A DNA stretch of 22,232 bases from a virus, in the IMG/VR virus record IMGVR_UViG_3300006033_000118, positions 1-22,232 of that record. One strand, 5' to 3'. A program made the translations under genes and the position numbers. The notes under the pieces are model-generated. The model was not told the DNA's origin, searched no databases, and saw nothing but the letters and a program-made list of their open reading frames with translations. Numbering within the stretch: the first letter of the stretch is position 1; the number at the start of each line of letters is the position of its first letter. Positions 14,253 through 20,003 of this stretch are shown here, piece after piece.

Positions 14253-14410
14253 TTGAGGCCTTTCGGGACCGGAAGGCCCAGCGCCTCGTGGGCGAAGCGG
14301 TACACGGTGGGCGGGCGCTTCTCGCCGCGCAGGAACTGGGCGATGATGGCGCGGGCCCAGTCGCGCCCGTCGTTGCGCGGCGTTAGGTCTGGTGCGGGAT
14401 GGCTGGTCAT
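14249..14410 (-). CDS. Very small conserved-type phage protein (53 aa)
   Basis: The 53-aa reading frame from ATG 14410 to TGA 14249 overlaps its neighbours on both sides by ATGA, which is strong evidence for a real, translationally coupled gene. The N-terminus is Pro/Asp/Arg-rich, followed by a helix (DWARAIIAQFLRGEKRPPTVY). It has no domain I can name. Its place just after the replication gene suggests a small accessory to replication or packaging. Confidence 0.6.
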   Translation of the reverse strand: MTSHPAPDLTPRNDGRDWARAIIAQFLRGEKRPPTVYRFAHEALGLPVPKGLK

Positions 14411-15387
14411 GCGGCCTCCGTGCTGCGGTTGTCGGCCTGGCTGGCGCGGGCTTGCCGCACCCTGTCGGCGTAGGTGGACCAGGGCACGGTGCGGCCGTGC
14501 CTGTCGAGCTGCTGCCAGCGCCCGAGGCCCAGGCGTTCGCCGTCGGCCTCAATGGCGGCGCGGCTGTCGGGGTCGATGGGCGGGCCGGGTGGCGGCGCTG
14601 GCGGCAGGTCGGCGGCCGATGCGGCGTCGCGGCGCTGGCCCTCGGCCCTGGCCAGCGCCCACGGAAAACCCCGGCCGGCCTTGACGGCGGAGCGGGCGGC
14701 CTCGGCCAGTTCCGACGCGGTGATGCCGGCAGCGACCAGGGCGACCAGCCGGGGGTGGCTGGCGCTGACGTCGGCCAGCCCGACGGCCTGCATGGCCTGG
14801 GCGGCCTGCTGCGCTGGGTCGGCGGCGGCATGGTCGGGCGACAAGCCCGACACCGCAGGGTCTGCACCCGCAGGGTCTGCAAAACCGGCGCGCGCCGGGC
14901 CGGCAGGCCCGACGGGTGGACCGCCGCGCTGTTGGTGTCCAGATGGCTCGCTCGATTCTTGGTTACTGGTGTCTGGTGTCTGGTGATTGGGAGCATTGCC
15001 ATCGCAATGCGTTCGCATATGCGTTCGCATTGCGTTCGCACCTGCGTTCGCATTGCGTTCGGTTTGCGGCTGACCCTTCTTCCAGCGTGCGTTCGCAGAT
15101 GCGGCGGCCTTGCGCTGCTTCTCCTGATAGCGGTCAATCTCACGGTCGCAGCGACCGTGGCGCAGCAGGTCGCCGTCCACGGTGAAGAACTCATCGAGCA
15201 CGTTGCGCAGGGCGTCGCGCTCTTCCTTGGTGCGCACACCGCTCAGGCGCTCCACCTGAGCGGCTGGAATCGGCGCCTCGCGGGTGTAGTACACGTCCAG
15301 CAGGCGCCCGTAGACACCGTGCTCCAGCAGCGACAGGTGCGCCGTGTCCTTCAGGTAGTCGCCAATGTGGCGCTCGTAGTAGTTCAA
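14407..15387 (-). CDS. DUF1376/YdaU-family phage replication protein
   Basis: This is a 326-aa protein. Residues 1 to about 95 are a DUF1376 domain (MNYYERHIGDYLKDTAHLSLLEHGVYGRLLDVYY, then the RYQEKQRKAAASANARW helix). This domain is found in phage replication initiators such as YdaU of the Rac prophage. Residues about 110-130 are encoded by iterons (see 15008-15097), giving an Asn/Ala/Arg/His-rich segment. The rest is Pro/Ala-rich, with a helical part near 200-260 that could bind a helicase loader. No primase or helicase motif is visible. It is probably the lambda O equivalent: it binds the origin and recruits host helicase. It overlaps the next gene by ATGA. Confidence 0.8.
   Translation of the reverse strand: MNYYERHIGDYLKDTAHLSLLEHGVYGRLLDVYYTREAPIPAAQVERLSGVRTKEERDALRNVLDEFFTVDGDLLRHGRCDREIDRYQEKQRKAAASANARWKKGQPQTERNANAGANAMRTHMRTHCDGNAPNHQTPDTSNQESSEPSGHQQRGGPPVGPAGPARAGFADPAGADPAVSGLSPDHAAADPAQQAAQAMQAVGLADVSASHPRLVALVAAGITASELAEAARSAVKAGRGFPWALARAEGQRRDAASAADLPPAPPPGPPIDPDSRAAIEADGERLGLGRWQQLDRHGRTVPWSTYADRVRQARASQADNRSTEAA
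15008..15097. repeat. Helically phased iterons: candidate replication origin
   Basis: Five perfect copies of TGCGTTCGCA start at 15008, 15020, 15031, 15043 and 15088, with an 8/10 copy at 15054. The first five units are spaced 11-12 bases, near one helical turn, and the last lies about three turns away. Each is a near palindrome (TGCG-NN-CGCA). They lie inside the replication gene, as lambda iterons lie inside gene O. On one side is a stretch of about 53% GC (14941-15000) against about 68% around it, which could serve as the unwinding region. Confidence 0.7.
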
Positions 15388-15433
15388 GAGCAGGCCTCCT
15401 ACCGTCGTTGCATCGGCTGCGGTATCGGGGCGC

Positions 15434-15757
15434 TCATGCGCACAGACGCGCCTGGCGCAGCGGGATGAACCAGAGGTGGCTGGTCTTGCCTGTCAGGGGG
15501 TTCAGCTTGCGCTCTTCGGACTGCTGGACCAGGCCGGCGTCGCGCATTTCGTCAAGCCGGCCGGTGACCCAGCCCTTGTCGAAGCGGCGGGGGGCGTGGA
15601 TCTGTTCCAGCGCCTCGCGGATTTCGCTGGCGGTGAGTTCGGCCTGCCCGTGCCGCTGGCGGGCGATGAGGATGTCCAGCACCATCTTGTGACTGGGGCG
15701 CAGGGGCGCGGCGGTGCTGCGCTCGGCCAAGGTATCGGGGGCGGTGGTGACGGTCAT
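15434..15757 (-). CDS. Winged-helix-type small phage protein
   Basis: This is a 107-aa protein from ATG 15757, overlapping the CII-like stop by ATGA. The centre (residues about 22-80) is built like a winged helix: HKMVLDILIARQ, LTASEIREALEQI, GWVTGRLDEMRDAGLVQQ, and a wing KLNPLTGKTSHLWFI. The N-terminal 20 residues are disordered. It is probably DNA binding. Placed between CII-like and the replication gene, it could assist origin recognition or regulate the early operon, but no partner can be named. Confidence 0.65.
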   Translation of the reverse strand: MTVTTAPDTLAERSTAAPLRPSHKMVLDILIARQRHGQAELTASEIREALEQIHAPRRFDKGWVTGRLDEMRDAGLVQQSEERKLNPLTGKTSHLWFIPLRQARLCA

Positions 15758-16125
15758 GCTGCAACCCCCAACACGCGACGCATGGCGGCCAGGTCGTCGC
15801 GCAGGCGGCGGTTCTCGGCTTCCAGGGCGCTCTCGCGGCGACGCACGCTGTGCAGGTCGTAACCGCGCTGGTGCAGCATCCAGAGCACAGGCGCGTCGTT
15901 GCCGCACTTGTCCATGAGCGCGGTGAACTTGGCCCACTGCACGCCCTCGGTGCCGCTTTGCCACCGGCTGAATTGCGCTTTGTCGACGCCCAGCTCCTGC
16001 TGCAGCGTCTTGTCCAGCGCGTAGCCGCCCAGTTCGGCGCACAGTTCGATGGCGCCGCCCAGGCTTTGCTTGCGCATCACCTCGGCGGGACGGACGTCGA
16101 CGGGGATCGAAATCTGTTGGTTCAT
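15754..16125 (-). CDS. CII-like transcriptional activator
   Basis: This is a 123-aa protein. I start it at ATG 16125 (MNQQISIPVDV) with GAGG 4-5 bases upstream; the longer frame from 16203 would run through the terminator. The core QQELGVDKAQFSRWQSGTEGV corresponds to the helix-turn-helix of lambda CII (AVGVDKSQISRWK). The C-terminal 30 residues form a charged coiled-coil helix (RRRESALEAENRRLRDD) suited to oligomerisation, and the protein is somewhat longer than CII (97 aa). CII activates the establishment promoter for cI. Its position downstream of cro and a tR1-like terminator matches lambda. Another HTH regulator family is possible. Confidence 0.65.
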   Translation of the reverse strand: MNQQISIPVDVRPAEVMRKQSLGGAIELCAELGGYALDKTLQQELGVDKAQFSRWQSGTEGVQWAKFTALMDKCGNDAPVLWMLHQRGYDLHSVRRRESALEAENRRLRDDLAAMRRVLGVAA

Positions 16126-16415
16126 GAAGCCTCGCAACCTTGTTGAGAGCAGTTGAGGACCTTGCTCAGGCCAAAAAAAAGAGACTGCAGGCATGGCACA
16201 CACCCGCAGTCACCGACAGAAAAACACCCAGCCGCCCGCGCCGGCGGCCGAAGGCCCGCGCACCAGGGAGGACAAGCACATCAACACCACGCAGGCGCAG
16301 CCGGGGCGCATGGTGGGCGGCGGGGTGGGAAAACGGCAGCCCGGAAAGGGCGGGCCGCTCCGCTTCAAAAGACAATGCGATTTCCACGTCACACCGCCCT
16401 TCGAAGGGAGCACCC
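16126..16415. other. Intergenic region between CII-like gene and plus-strand gene
   Basis: These 290 bases contain no convincing gene. The open frames crossing them are GC-driven and lack ribosome binding sites. The region contains a minus-strand terminator (16173-16211) and a direct repeat GTTG-N6-GTTG (16142-16155) that resembles the spacing of lambda CII sites. Bases 16240-16360 are very GC-rich with no clear structure. Confidence 0.5.
16173..16211 (-). terminator. tR1-like intrinsic terminator between cro-like and CII-like genes
   Basis: Read on the minus strand, the stem is GACTGCGGG / CCTGCAGTC (nine pairs, one G-U). The loop is 11 bases and the stem is followed by TCTTTTTTTT, a run of 8 T after TC. 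It stands between the Cro-like gene and the CII-like gene, where lambda has tR1. Leftward genes beyond it would need read-through or antitermination. Confidence 0.75.
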
Positions 16416-16745
16416 ATGAACAAAGAGTTTTTCGAGAAACTGCGCCAGCAGGGCGTCACCCACGTCGGGCTGGCCTGGTTCGAGCCGGAGAGCTTTCAGC
16501 AGGTTGCCGCCGTCATGAAAGACCGAGACCGCATGGCGCGGACCTACGACGAGTGGATCGGTGGAGCCATGAGGACCGAAGAAACACTGCGCAGGGAAGG
16601 CTTCGTGACCGTGCGCGCGGTGCTCAGGCCGGACGAGTTCGTCGCCCACTGCCGCAGGCACGGAGAGGAAGTCGACGCCAGCGGACGCAACCACTTCGCC
16701 AGCTTCGTTGCGGCACAAGTACAGCGACAGGGAATGAAAGACTGA
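16416..16745 (+). CDS. Small hypothetical phage protein on the opposite strand
   Basis: This is a 109-aa protein from ATG 16416, supported by GAAGGGAG 6 bases upstream. I do not recognise the family. The sequence is soluble and helix-rich: N-terminal EFFEKLRQQGVTHVGLAWF, a charged middle (MKDRDRMARTYDEWIGG), and a C-terminal part with a RPDEFVAHCRRHG helix and a NHFASFVAAQVQRQGMKD end. It is the only plus-strand gene among the leftward genes and converges with the Cro-like gene, its stop 5 bases from that gene's stop. The leftward cro transcript is antisense to it. It could be carried on a plus-strand establishment transcript that continues towards cI, or be an accessory gene. Confidence 0.75.
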   Translation: MNKEFFEKLRQQGVTHVGLAWFEPESFQQVAAVMKDRDRMARTYDEWIGGAMRTEETLRREGFVTVRAVLRPDEFVAHCRRHGEEVDASGRNHFASFVAAQVQRQGMKD

Positions 16746-16750
16746 AGCCA

Positions 16751-17005
16751 TCACGCCACCCCCTGCGCTTGGCTGGTCTCGGCGGAGGTATCGGGGGACA
16801 GATCGGCCGGTCCGTAGATGTCCTCGTAGGTCACCACATGGCCGAGCGACTTGGCCCAGCTGATGAGCCGCTTGGCCGTTTCGGGCGGCACCGTCTGGCC
16901 GCGCGTCTCGTAGTGCCCCACATTGCCCTGCGTGCAGCCGATTGCCTCTGCCAGGGAAGCCTGTGTGACGCCCAGGCGCTCGCGGATGAGTTTGATGTGG
17001 TTCAT
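16751..17005 (-). CDS. Cro-like helix-turn-helix repressor
   Basis: This 84-aa DNA-binding protein has a helix-turn-helix at residues about 11-33 (LGVTQASLAEAIGCTQGNVG). The C-terminal 20 residues are Ser/Thr/Ala-rich and probably disordered. It is divergent to the CI-type repressor, and the gap holds the operator pair, so it is the lytic-side repressor (Cro role). ATG 17005 follows the predicted promoter closely and has no clear Shine-Dalgarno, leaving only a short leader. The length is that of Cro/YdaS-like proteins. It should repress cI and fine-tune its own promoter. Confidence 0.85.
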   Translation of the reverse strand: MNHIKLIRERLGVTQASLAEAIGCTQGNVGHYETRGQTVPPETAKRLISWAKSLGHVVTYEDIYGPADLSPDTSAETSQAQGVA

Positions 17006-17013
17006 GGGCTTGG

Positions 17014-17054
17014 ATTAGTCGGACTGCGATCTAGTTTATCGCAGTCTGACTAAT
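17014..17054. promoter_or_regulatory. Operator pair OR between cro-like and cI-like genes
   Basis: Two copies of the 12-mer ATTAGTCGGACT face each other, at 17014-17025 and, reversed with one base change, at 17043-17054. They form a 41-bp inverted repeat with 17-bp arms, a 7-bp spacer and one mismatch. Each site has the symmetric core AGTC-N-GACT. The same 12-mer recurs three times near 19489-19568. It is the probable binding site of the CI and Cro-like proteins. Confidence 0.85.
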
Positions 17055-17062
17055 TGCCGCAA
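17033..17062 (-). promoter_or_regulatory. Promoter for the Cro-like gene (PR-like)
   Basis: On the minus strand TTGCGG (17062-17057) and TAAACT (17038-17033) are separated by 18 bases. Start of transcription would fall near 17026, about 20 bases before the gene. Operator 17043-17054 lies in the spacer and operator 17014-17025 just downstream, so repressor binding would block it. Confidence 0.5.
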
Positions 17063-17077
17063 GCCCGCCTAGTAAAT
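17047..17077 (+). promoter_or_regulatory. Possible cI promoter (PRM-like)
   Basis: TAGTAA (17070-17075) could be a -10 element, with a weak -35 TGACTA (17047-17052) overlapping the operator, spacer 17. Transcription would start near 17082, only about 7 bases before the ATG, so the cI mRNA would be almost leaderless. That is also true of lambda cI from PRM. The -35 is poor, in line with a promoter that needs activation. Confidence 0.35.
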
Positions 17078-17088
17078 ATGGTTCTGCC

Positions 17089-17814
17089 ATGCCTACAAGA
17101 CCGACAACACCGGAGCAAAAACAGGATGCCAAGCGCCTTGAGGCCCTGTTTCAGGAGTGGCTGAAAGCAACTGGTGACCGCACCGGCGCCAGACCGACCC
17201 AAGAGTCCGTAGCGGCAGCGATCGGCATCAGCCAATCCGCCCTGTCCCAGCGCCTGCGGGGGAAAATGGCCATGTCTCGCGACTTTGCTACTGCGATTGC
17301 CAAGCTGATCGGCTGCGAGGTTCCGGACTTTTCCCCGACGCTTGCTGCGGAGATTGCAGGTCTGGCAGAAGGGCTCAAGTCCACCGACCCCGACGAGTTT
17401 GCGCAGGTGCGCCGCGTGGACGTGTCGGTGTCGGCCGGCCACGGCGCCCTGGTGGTCGAGGAATACAGCAAGAGCGCCCTCACCTTCCGCCGCAGCTTTC
17501 TGCAGGAGATCGGGGTCACCCCCAGCAGCGCGGTGATCGTCACCGTCAAGGGCCGCAGCATGGAGCCGACCATCCGCGACGGCGCGGTGCTGCTGGTGAG
17601 CACCAGCGCCAAGACAGTGATCAATGGCGAGGTGTACGCCTTTCGCGGTGACGGGCAACTCTACGTCAAGCGCCTGCACCGCCAATCAGACGCCAGCCTG
17701 CTGGCCATCAGCGACAACCCCGACCGAGAGGCCTACCCCGACATGCACATTGCAGCCTACGATCAGGACTTTGAGATCATCGGCCGGGCGCTGTGGATGG
17801 GGGCCAGGCTCTGA
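17089..17814 (+). CDS. CI-type phage repressor with S24 self-cleavage domain
   Basis: This 241-aa protein maintains lysogeny. The N-terminal helix-turn-helix (residues about 37-60, TQESVAAAIGISQSALSQRL) binds operators. The C-terminal LexA/CI-like S24 domain has the likely scissile Ala116-Gly117 (VSAGHGA), nucleophile Ser157 (GRSMEPTIRDG) and general base Lys194 (YVKRL). RecA-stimulated self-cleavage after DNA damage would induce the phage. It is divergent from the Cro-like gene across the operators, with 83 bases between. No strong Shine-Dalgarno is seen, consistent with a near-leaderless message. A membrane protein gene follows 56 bases later and may be co-transcribed. Confidence 0.92.
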   Translation: MPTRPTTPEQKQDAKRLEALFQEWLKATGDRTGARPTQESVAAAIGISQSALSQRLRGKMAMSRDFATAIAKLIGCEVPDFSPTLAAEIAGLAEGLKSTDPDEFAQVRRVDVSVSAGHGALVVEEYSKSALTFRRSFLQEIGVTPSSAVIVTVKGRSMEPTIRDGAVLLVSTSAKTVINGEVYAFRGDGQLYVKRLHRQSDASLLAISDNPDREAYPDMHIAAYDQDFEIIGRALWMGARL

Positions 17815-17870
17815 CCACCTCAGACGCCGCATGGCGGGCGGCGAACACCAACAATCCTGCGGGCCATAAA

Positions 17871-18785
17871 ATGACCGGCATGAGCGCAAAAATCCATTTT
17901 TCCATCAAGTACGACGGCCCTGCCCTGGCGAGCCACCAGATGGATGTGCGAGAGCTTGCGCCCGCGTTGATTGCGCTGTCCGAGTTGATCGAACACGCCA
18001 ACAAAGCAGCCTATCCCGACGCAAACGAAGTGCGCGTGAACGTCCAAGGCAACTTCAAAGGCGGGTCTTTTGGGGTCGACCTCATTGCGGTTCAGACAAT
18101 GGCCCAGCAGCTCGTCAGCCTGCTCAACGGAGAGGAAGCTACTGCAGCTGCCAACCTTTTTGGCATTTTGGCCGGCCTGGGACTTCTTGGTCACGGCGGC
18201 GTCATCGGCCTGATCAAGTGGCTTCGTGGGCGCAAACCCAGCACCATTCGAACCGTCGGCGACAAGGTTGTTTTCGAACTGGTGGACGCAGAGGAAAAAG
18301 AGACCTTCGAGGTTGATCTGATCACTGGAAAGCTGTACCAGACCCGCGTGGTTCGCCAAACATTGGCCAGGGTCGTCAAACCGCTGGAGCGCGAGGGCGT
18401 TGACGTCTTCGCCTGCGGCAAAGATGGCGAAACTCAAGCCGTGGTAACCAGCGATGAGCGCGCCTGGTTCGACATGGCCGCCAGCGAGGCCGATGTGGTG
18501 TCCAACACCGTGCGCCAGAACGTCCTGCTTCAAATTGAGTCGGCGGTCTTCAAAGAGGAAAACAAGTGGAGATTCCACGATGGATCAACCGCTTTTTTTG
18601 CCGAGATCACCGACCGAAGTTTTGTTGACAAGATCAACGCAGGCGCAGAGCGGTTCGGAAAAGGCGATGTACTCATTGCAGACCTTCGCATCGTTCAAAG
18701 CGTGACAGATGGCGGGCTTCGGCAGGAGTACCAGGTCGAGCGAGTGCACGACCACCGCGAACCGTTACAGCAGAAGCTGACCTGA
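17871..18785 (+). CDS. Accessory protein with one membrane segment, rexA-like position
   Basis: This is a 304-aa protein of a family I cannot name. It starts at ATG 17871 (or 17880), both with weak ribosome signals. Residues 7-87 form a soluble domain (AKIHFSIKYDGPALASHQMDVRELAPALIAL, then VRVNVQGNFKGGSFGVDLI). Residues about 93-117 are a hydrophobic segment rich in Gly/Leu followed by basic WLRGRKP, so the C-terminal 180 residues would be cytoplasmic. That part is beta-rich with no known enzyme motif. It lies 56 bases downstream of cI, probably expressed in the lysogen, and ends at a strong terminator. GC is about 53-55%, against about 70% in virion genes, suggesting transfer. The position equals lambda rexA; an exclusion or defence role is inference. 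Confidence 0.8.
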   Translation: MTGMSAKIHFSIKYDGPALASHQMDVRELAPALIALSELIEHANKAAYPDANEVRVNVQGNFKGGSFGVDLIAVQTMAQQLVSLLNGEEATAAANLFGILAGLGLLGHGGVIGLIKWLRGRKPSTIRTVGDKVVFELVDAEEKETFEVDLITGKLYQTRVVRQTLARVVKPLEREGVDVFACGKDGETQAVVTSDERAWFDMAASEADVVSNTVRQNVLLQIESAVFKEENKWRFHDGSTAFFAEITDRSFVDKINAGAERFGKGDVLIADLRIVQSVTDGGLRQEYQVERVHDHREPLQQKLT

Positions 18786-18814
18786 AAAACCACCCACCCG
18801 GGTGGTTTTTTCTT
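18785..18814 (+). terminator. Strong intrinsic terminator after the membrane protein gene
   Basis: An 11-bp perfect stem (AAAAACCACCC / GGGTGGTTTTT, 18785-18795 with 18800-18810) has a 4-base loop and then TCTT. The stop codon of the preceding gene overlaps the first base of the stem. It is nearly symmetric and could act in both directions. It separates the cI operon from the lipoprotein gene. Confidence 0.9.
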
Positions 18815-18847
18815 GCGCCATCCCCCATTCGATGGATGCCGCGATCA

Positions 18848-18875
18848 TGTAACAAGTCGTAGTAGTACCTATGAT
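18848..18875 (+). promoter_or_regulatory. Possible promoter of the lipoprotein gene
   Basis: TATGAT (18870-18875) is a good -10 match, with a weak TGTAAC (18848-18853) 16 bases upstream. The next gene starts at 18907, giving a leader of about 25 bases. The strong terminator upstream makes a separate promoter necessary. No AGTCNGACT operator is visible here, so expression in the lysogen is plausible. Confidence 0.4.
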
Positions 18876-18906
18876 GAGAGATCGATCACCACCAGAGTCA
18901 AGAACC

Positions 18907-19434
18907 ATGAAGACCATCAAGATCTCGGCAGTCGTTGCCTTGCTTGCGCTCGCATTGGCTGGCTGCGTAACACAGCCACCCCGCAAGACACTTCTGACCG
19001 CAGAAGACACAGCCGCCGCCGTCCAGGTTTCAAGGGACGACTTCAAGAAGGTGACACACTTCACCGGCACTGGCATCGGAGACGGCTCCGATGAGGTTTT
19101 GTTCCTTCGCGCCTGGAAGGCCGACGGCATGCCAACAAGGTACCAGGTCTATGTGGCCGACTTCTACAGAAGCGAGTGGCGGTTCTACGAATCAGCTCAT
19201 GACATTGATGGCAACACCCTGGACGTCACCTTGATCGACCGAAAGGTGGGGGCCTGCAGCCGTTACAGCGGCTGCTCACACCACGAGCACTTGGCAATCA
19301 ACATTTCTCGAGAGTACCTTGAGCAACGAGTGCCCAGCGGCATGAGCTTCCAGATCAGCGGAAAAGGTGGCAAGGAGGTGTTTTTCGTACCAGGTTTCCA
19401 CATCGCTGGATTCCTGGCCAGCACCCAAAAATAG
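18907..19434 (+). CDS. Phage-encoded lipoprotein, rexB-like position
   Basis: This 175-aa protein has a lipoprotein signal peptide: basic MKTIK, a hydrophobic core to residue 18, and lipobox LAGC with Cys20. It should be lipidated and exported to the periplasmic face of a membrane. Asp is not at the +2 position (Val follows), which predicts sorting to the outer membrane. The mature part is soluble, has a Cys pair in CSRYSGC, and a HHEH segment. I do not recognise the family. I chose ATG 18907 because it begins the signal peptide; an upstream ATG at 18871 would add a charged extension. It stands between two strong terminators with its own promoter, at lower GC than virion genes. Blocking infection by related phages or altering the surface are possible roles. 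Confidence 0.85.
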   Translation: MKTIKISAVVALLALALAGCVTQPPRKTLLTAEDTAAAVQVSRDDFKKVTHFTGTGIGDGSDEVLFLRAWKADGMPTRYQVYVADFYRSEWRFYESAHDIDGNTLDVTLIDRKVGACSRYSGCSHHEHLAINISREYLEQRVPSGMSFQISGKGGKEVFFVPGFHIAGFLASTQK

Positions 19435-19452
19435 CCCGCCGCTGCGCTGGAC

Positions 19453-19477
19453 AGCCACCACGGAGGTGGCTTTTTTT
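19453..19477 (+). terminator. Intrinsic terminator after the lipoprotein gene
   Basis: A 7-bp perfect stem (AGCCACC / GGTGGCT, 19453-19459 with 19465-19471) has a 5-base loop and then six T. It isolates the lipoprotein gene from the early promoter region. Confidence 0.9.
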
Positions 19478-19488
19478 GCTCGGTCCAC

Positions 19489-19500
19489 ATTAGTCGGACT
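19489..19500 (+). promoter_or_regulatory. Operator OL copy 1 (ATTAGTCGGACT)
   Basis: This is an exact copy of the 12-mer found between the cro-like and cI-like genes. It lies 41 bases upstream of the second copy. Confidence 0.8.
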
Positions 19501-19529
19501 GTTGTATTTGAGCAAATTCGCACCTTCAT

Positions 19530-19541
19530 ATTAGTCGGACT
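19530..19541 (+). promoter_or_regulatory. Operator OL copy 2 (ATTAGTCGGACT)
   Basis: This is an exact copy whose last base is the first base of the -35 hexamer TTGACT (19541-19546). Bound repressor would cover the -35 region. Confidence 0.85.
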
Positions 19542-19570
19542 TGACTTAAATGTTTGAGTCCGACTAATAT
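19541..19570 (+). promoter_or_regulatory. Early rightward promoter (PL-like)
   Basis: The -35 is TTGACT (19541-19546), the spacer 18 bases, and the -10 TAATAT (19565-19570). Start of transcription would be near 19577, giving a leader of about 29 bases before the first gene. Operators touch the -35 and overlap the -10. This should drive the operon from 19606. Confidence 0.7.
19557..19568 (-). promoter_or_regulatory. Operator OL copy 3 (reversed)
   Basis: AGTCCGACTAAT is the exact reverse complement of ATTAGTCGGACT. It overlaps the start of the -10 region, so it lies opposite copy 2 across the promoter. Confidence 0.85.
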
Positions 19571-19605
19571 TCCTCCACGGCCAACAACAGGCCAAGGAGA
19601 ACACC

Positions 19606-19830
19606 GTGCAGACCAGCCAGCCGGCGCGCAGCTACCGCGCCACCTACCACCACAAGGACCAGAACGGCCACCCCGTGGCCAGCGAAACTGGCGTGCTGCC
19701 CAGCATCCAGCTGCAGGCGCCCAACGCCGAAGCGGCCGCGCTGCTGGCCGGCGCCATCACCGGCTGCGTGATCGCCCAGGTCGAGCGCCTGGAAAGCGCC
19801 GACGCCACCGAATGCGAGGTGGCCGCATGA
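19606..19830 (+). CDS. Small early phage protein
   Basis: This 74-aa protein starts at GTG 19606 with AAGGAG 6 bases upstream, a strong site that decides the start. Sequence: N-terminal RSYRATYHHKDQNGHPV, then a helix ASETG...AEAAALLAGAITGCVIAQVERL. It resembles small hypothetical proteins of betaproteobacterial phages, for which I know no function. It is the first gene after the repressed early promoter, so it is made early in infection. It overlaps the next gene by ATGA. Confidence 0.75.
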   Translation: MQTSQPARSYRATYHHKDQNGHPVASETGVLPSIQLQAPNAEAAALLAGAITGCVIAQVERLESADATECEVAA

Positions 19831-20003
19831 CCACACCCGCCCTGCTCACCATCGTGGTGACCCACCGCCGCCGCGGGCGTCACCCGGTTCGCATCGTCGG
19901 GCTGTTCGCCAGCACGGCCGAGGCCATCGCCAATCACCTGGACACGCTGGCCCGCGCCGGCGCCACGGAGGCGGGCCGCATCAGCGCCCGGGTGCTGGCA
20001 TGA
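19827..20003 (+). CDS. Very small early phage protein (58 aa)
   Basis: This is a 58-aa protein from ATG 19827, coupled by ATGA overlaps at both ends, which supports it as a real gene. The N-terminal strand and Arg-rich turn (LLTIVVTHRRRGRHPVRIVGLF) and a helix (STAEAIANHLDTLARAGA) suggest a compact alpha/beta fold. The function is not recognised. Confidence 0.65.
   Translation: MTTPALLTIVVTHRRRGRHPVRIVGLFASTAEAIANHLDTLARAGATEAGRISARVLA

Noticed and set aside
16126-16203. Longer start (16203) for the CII-like protein
   Set aside because: It would place the coding region across the intrinsic terminator and adds a sequence without similarity to CII. ATG 16125 has GAGG just upstream.
16193-17053. 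286-codon plus-strand frame covering the small gene and the cro-like gene
   Set aside because: It overlaps two better-supported genes in other frames, has no Shine-Dalgarno, and Arg/Pro/Gly-rich composition of an unused frame.
19573-19599. Leader hairpin CTCC-GGCC / GGCC-GGAG hiding the ribosome site of the first early gene
   Set aside because: The predicted transcription start is near 19577, so the CTCC arm would not be in the RNA. The remaining 4-bp stem is too weak.
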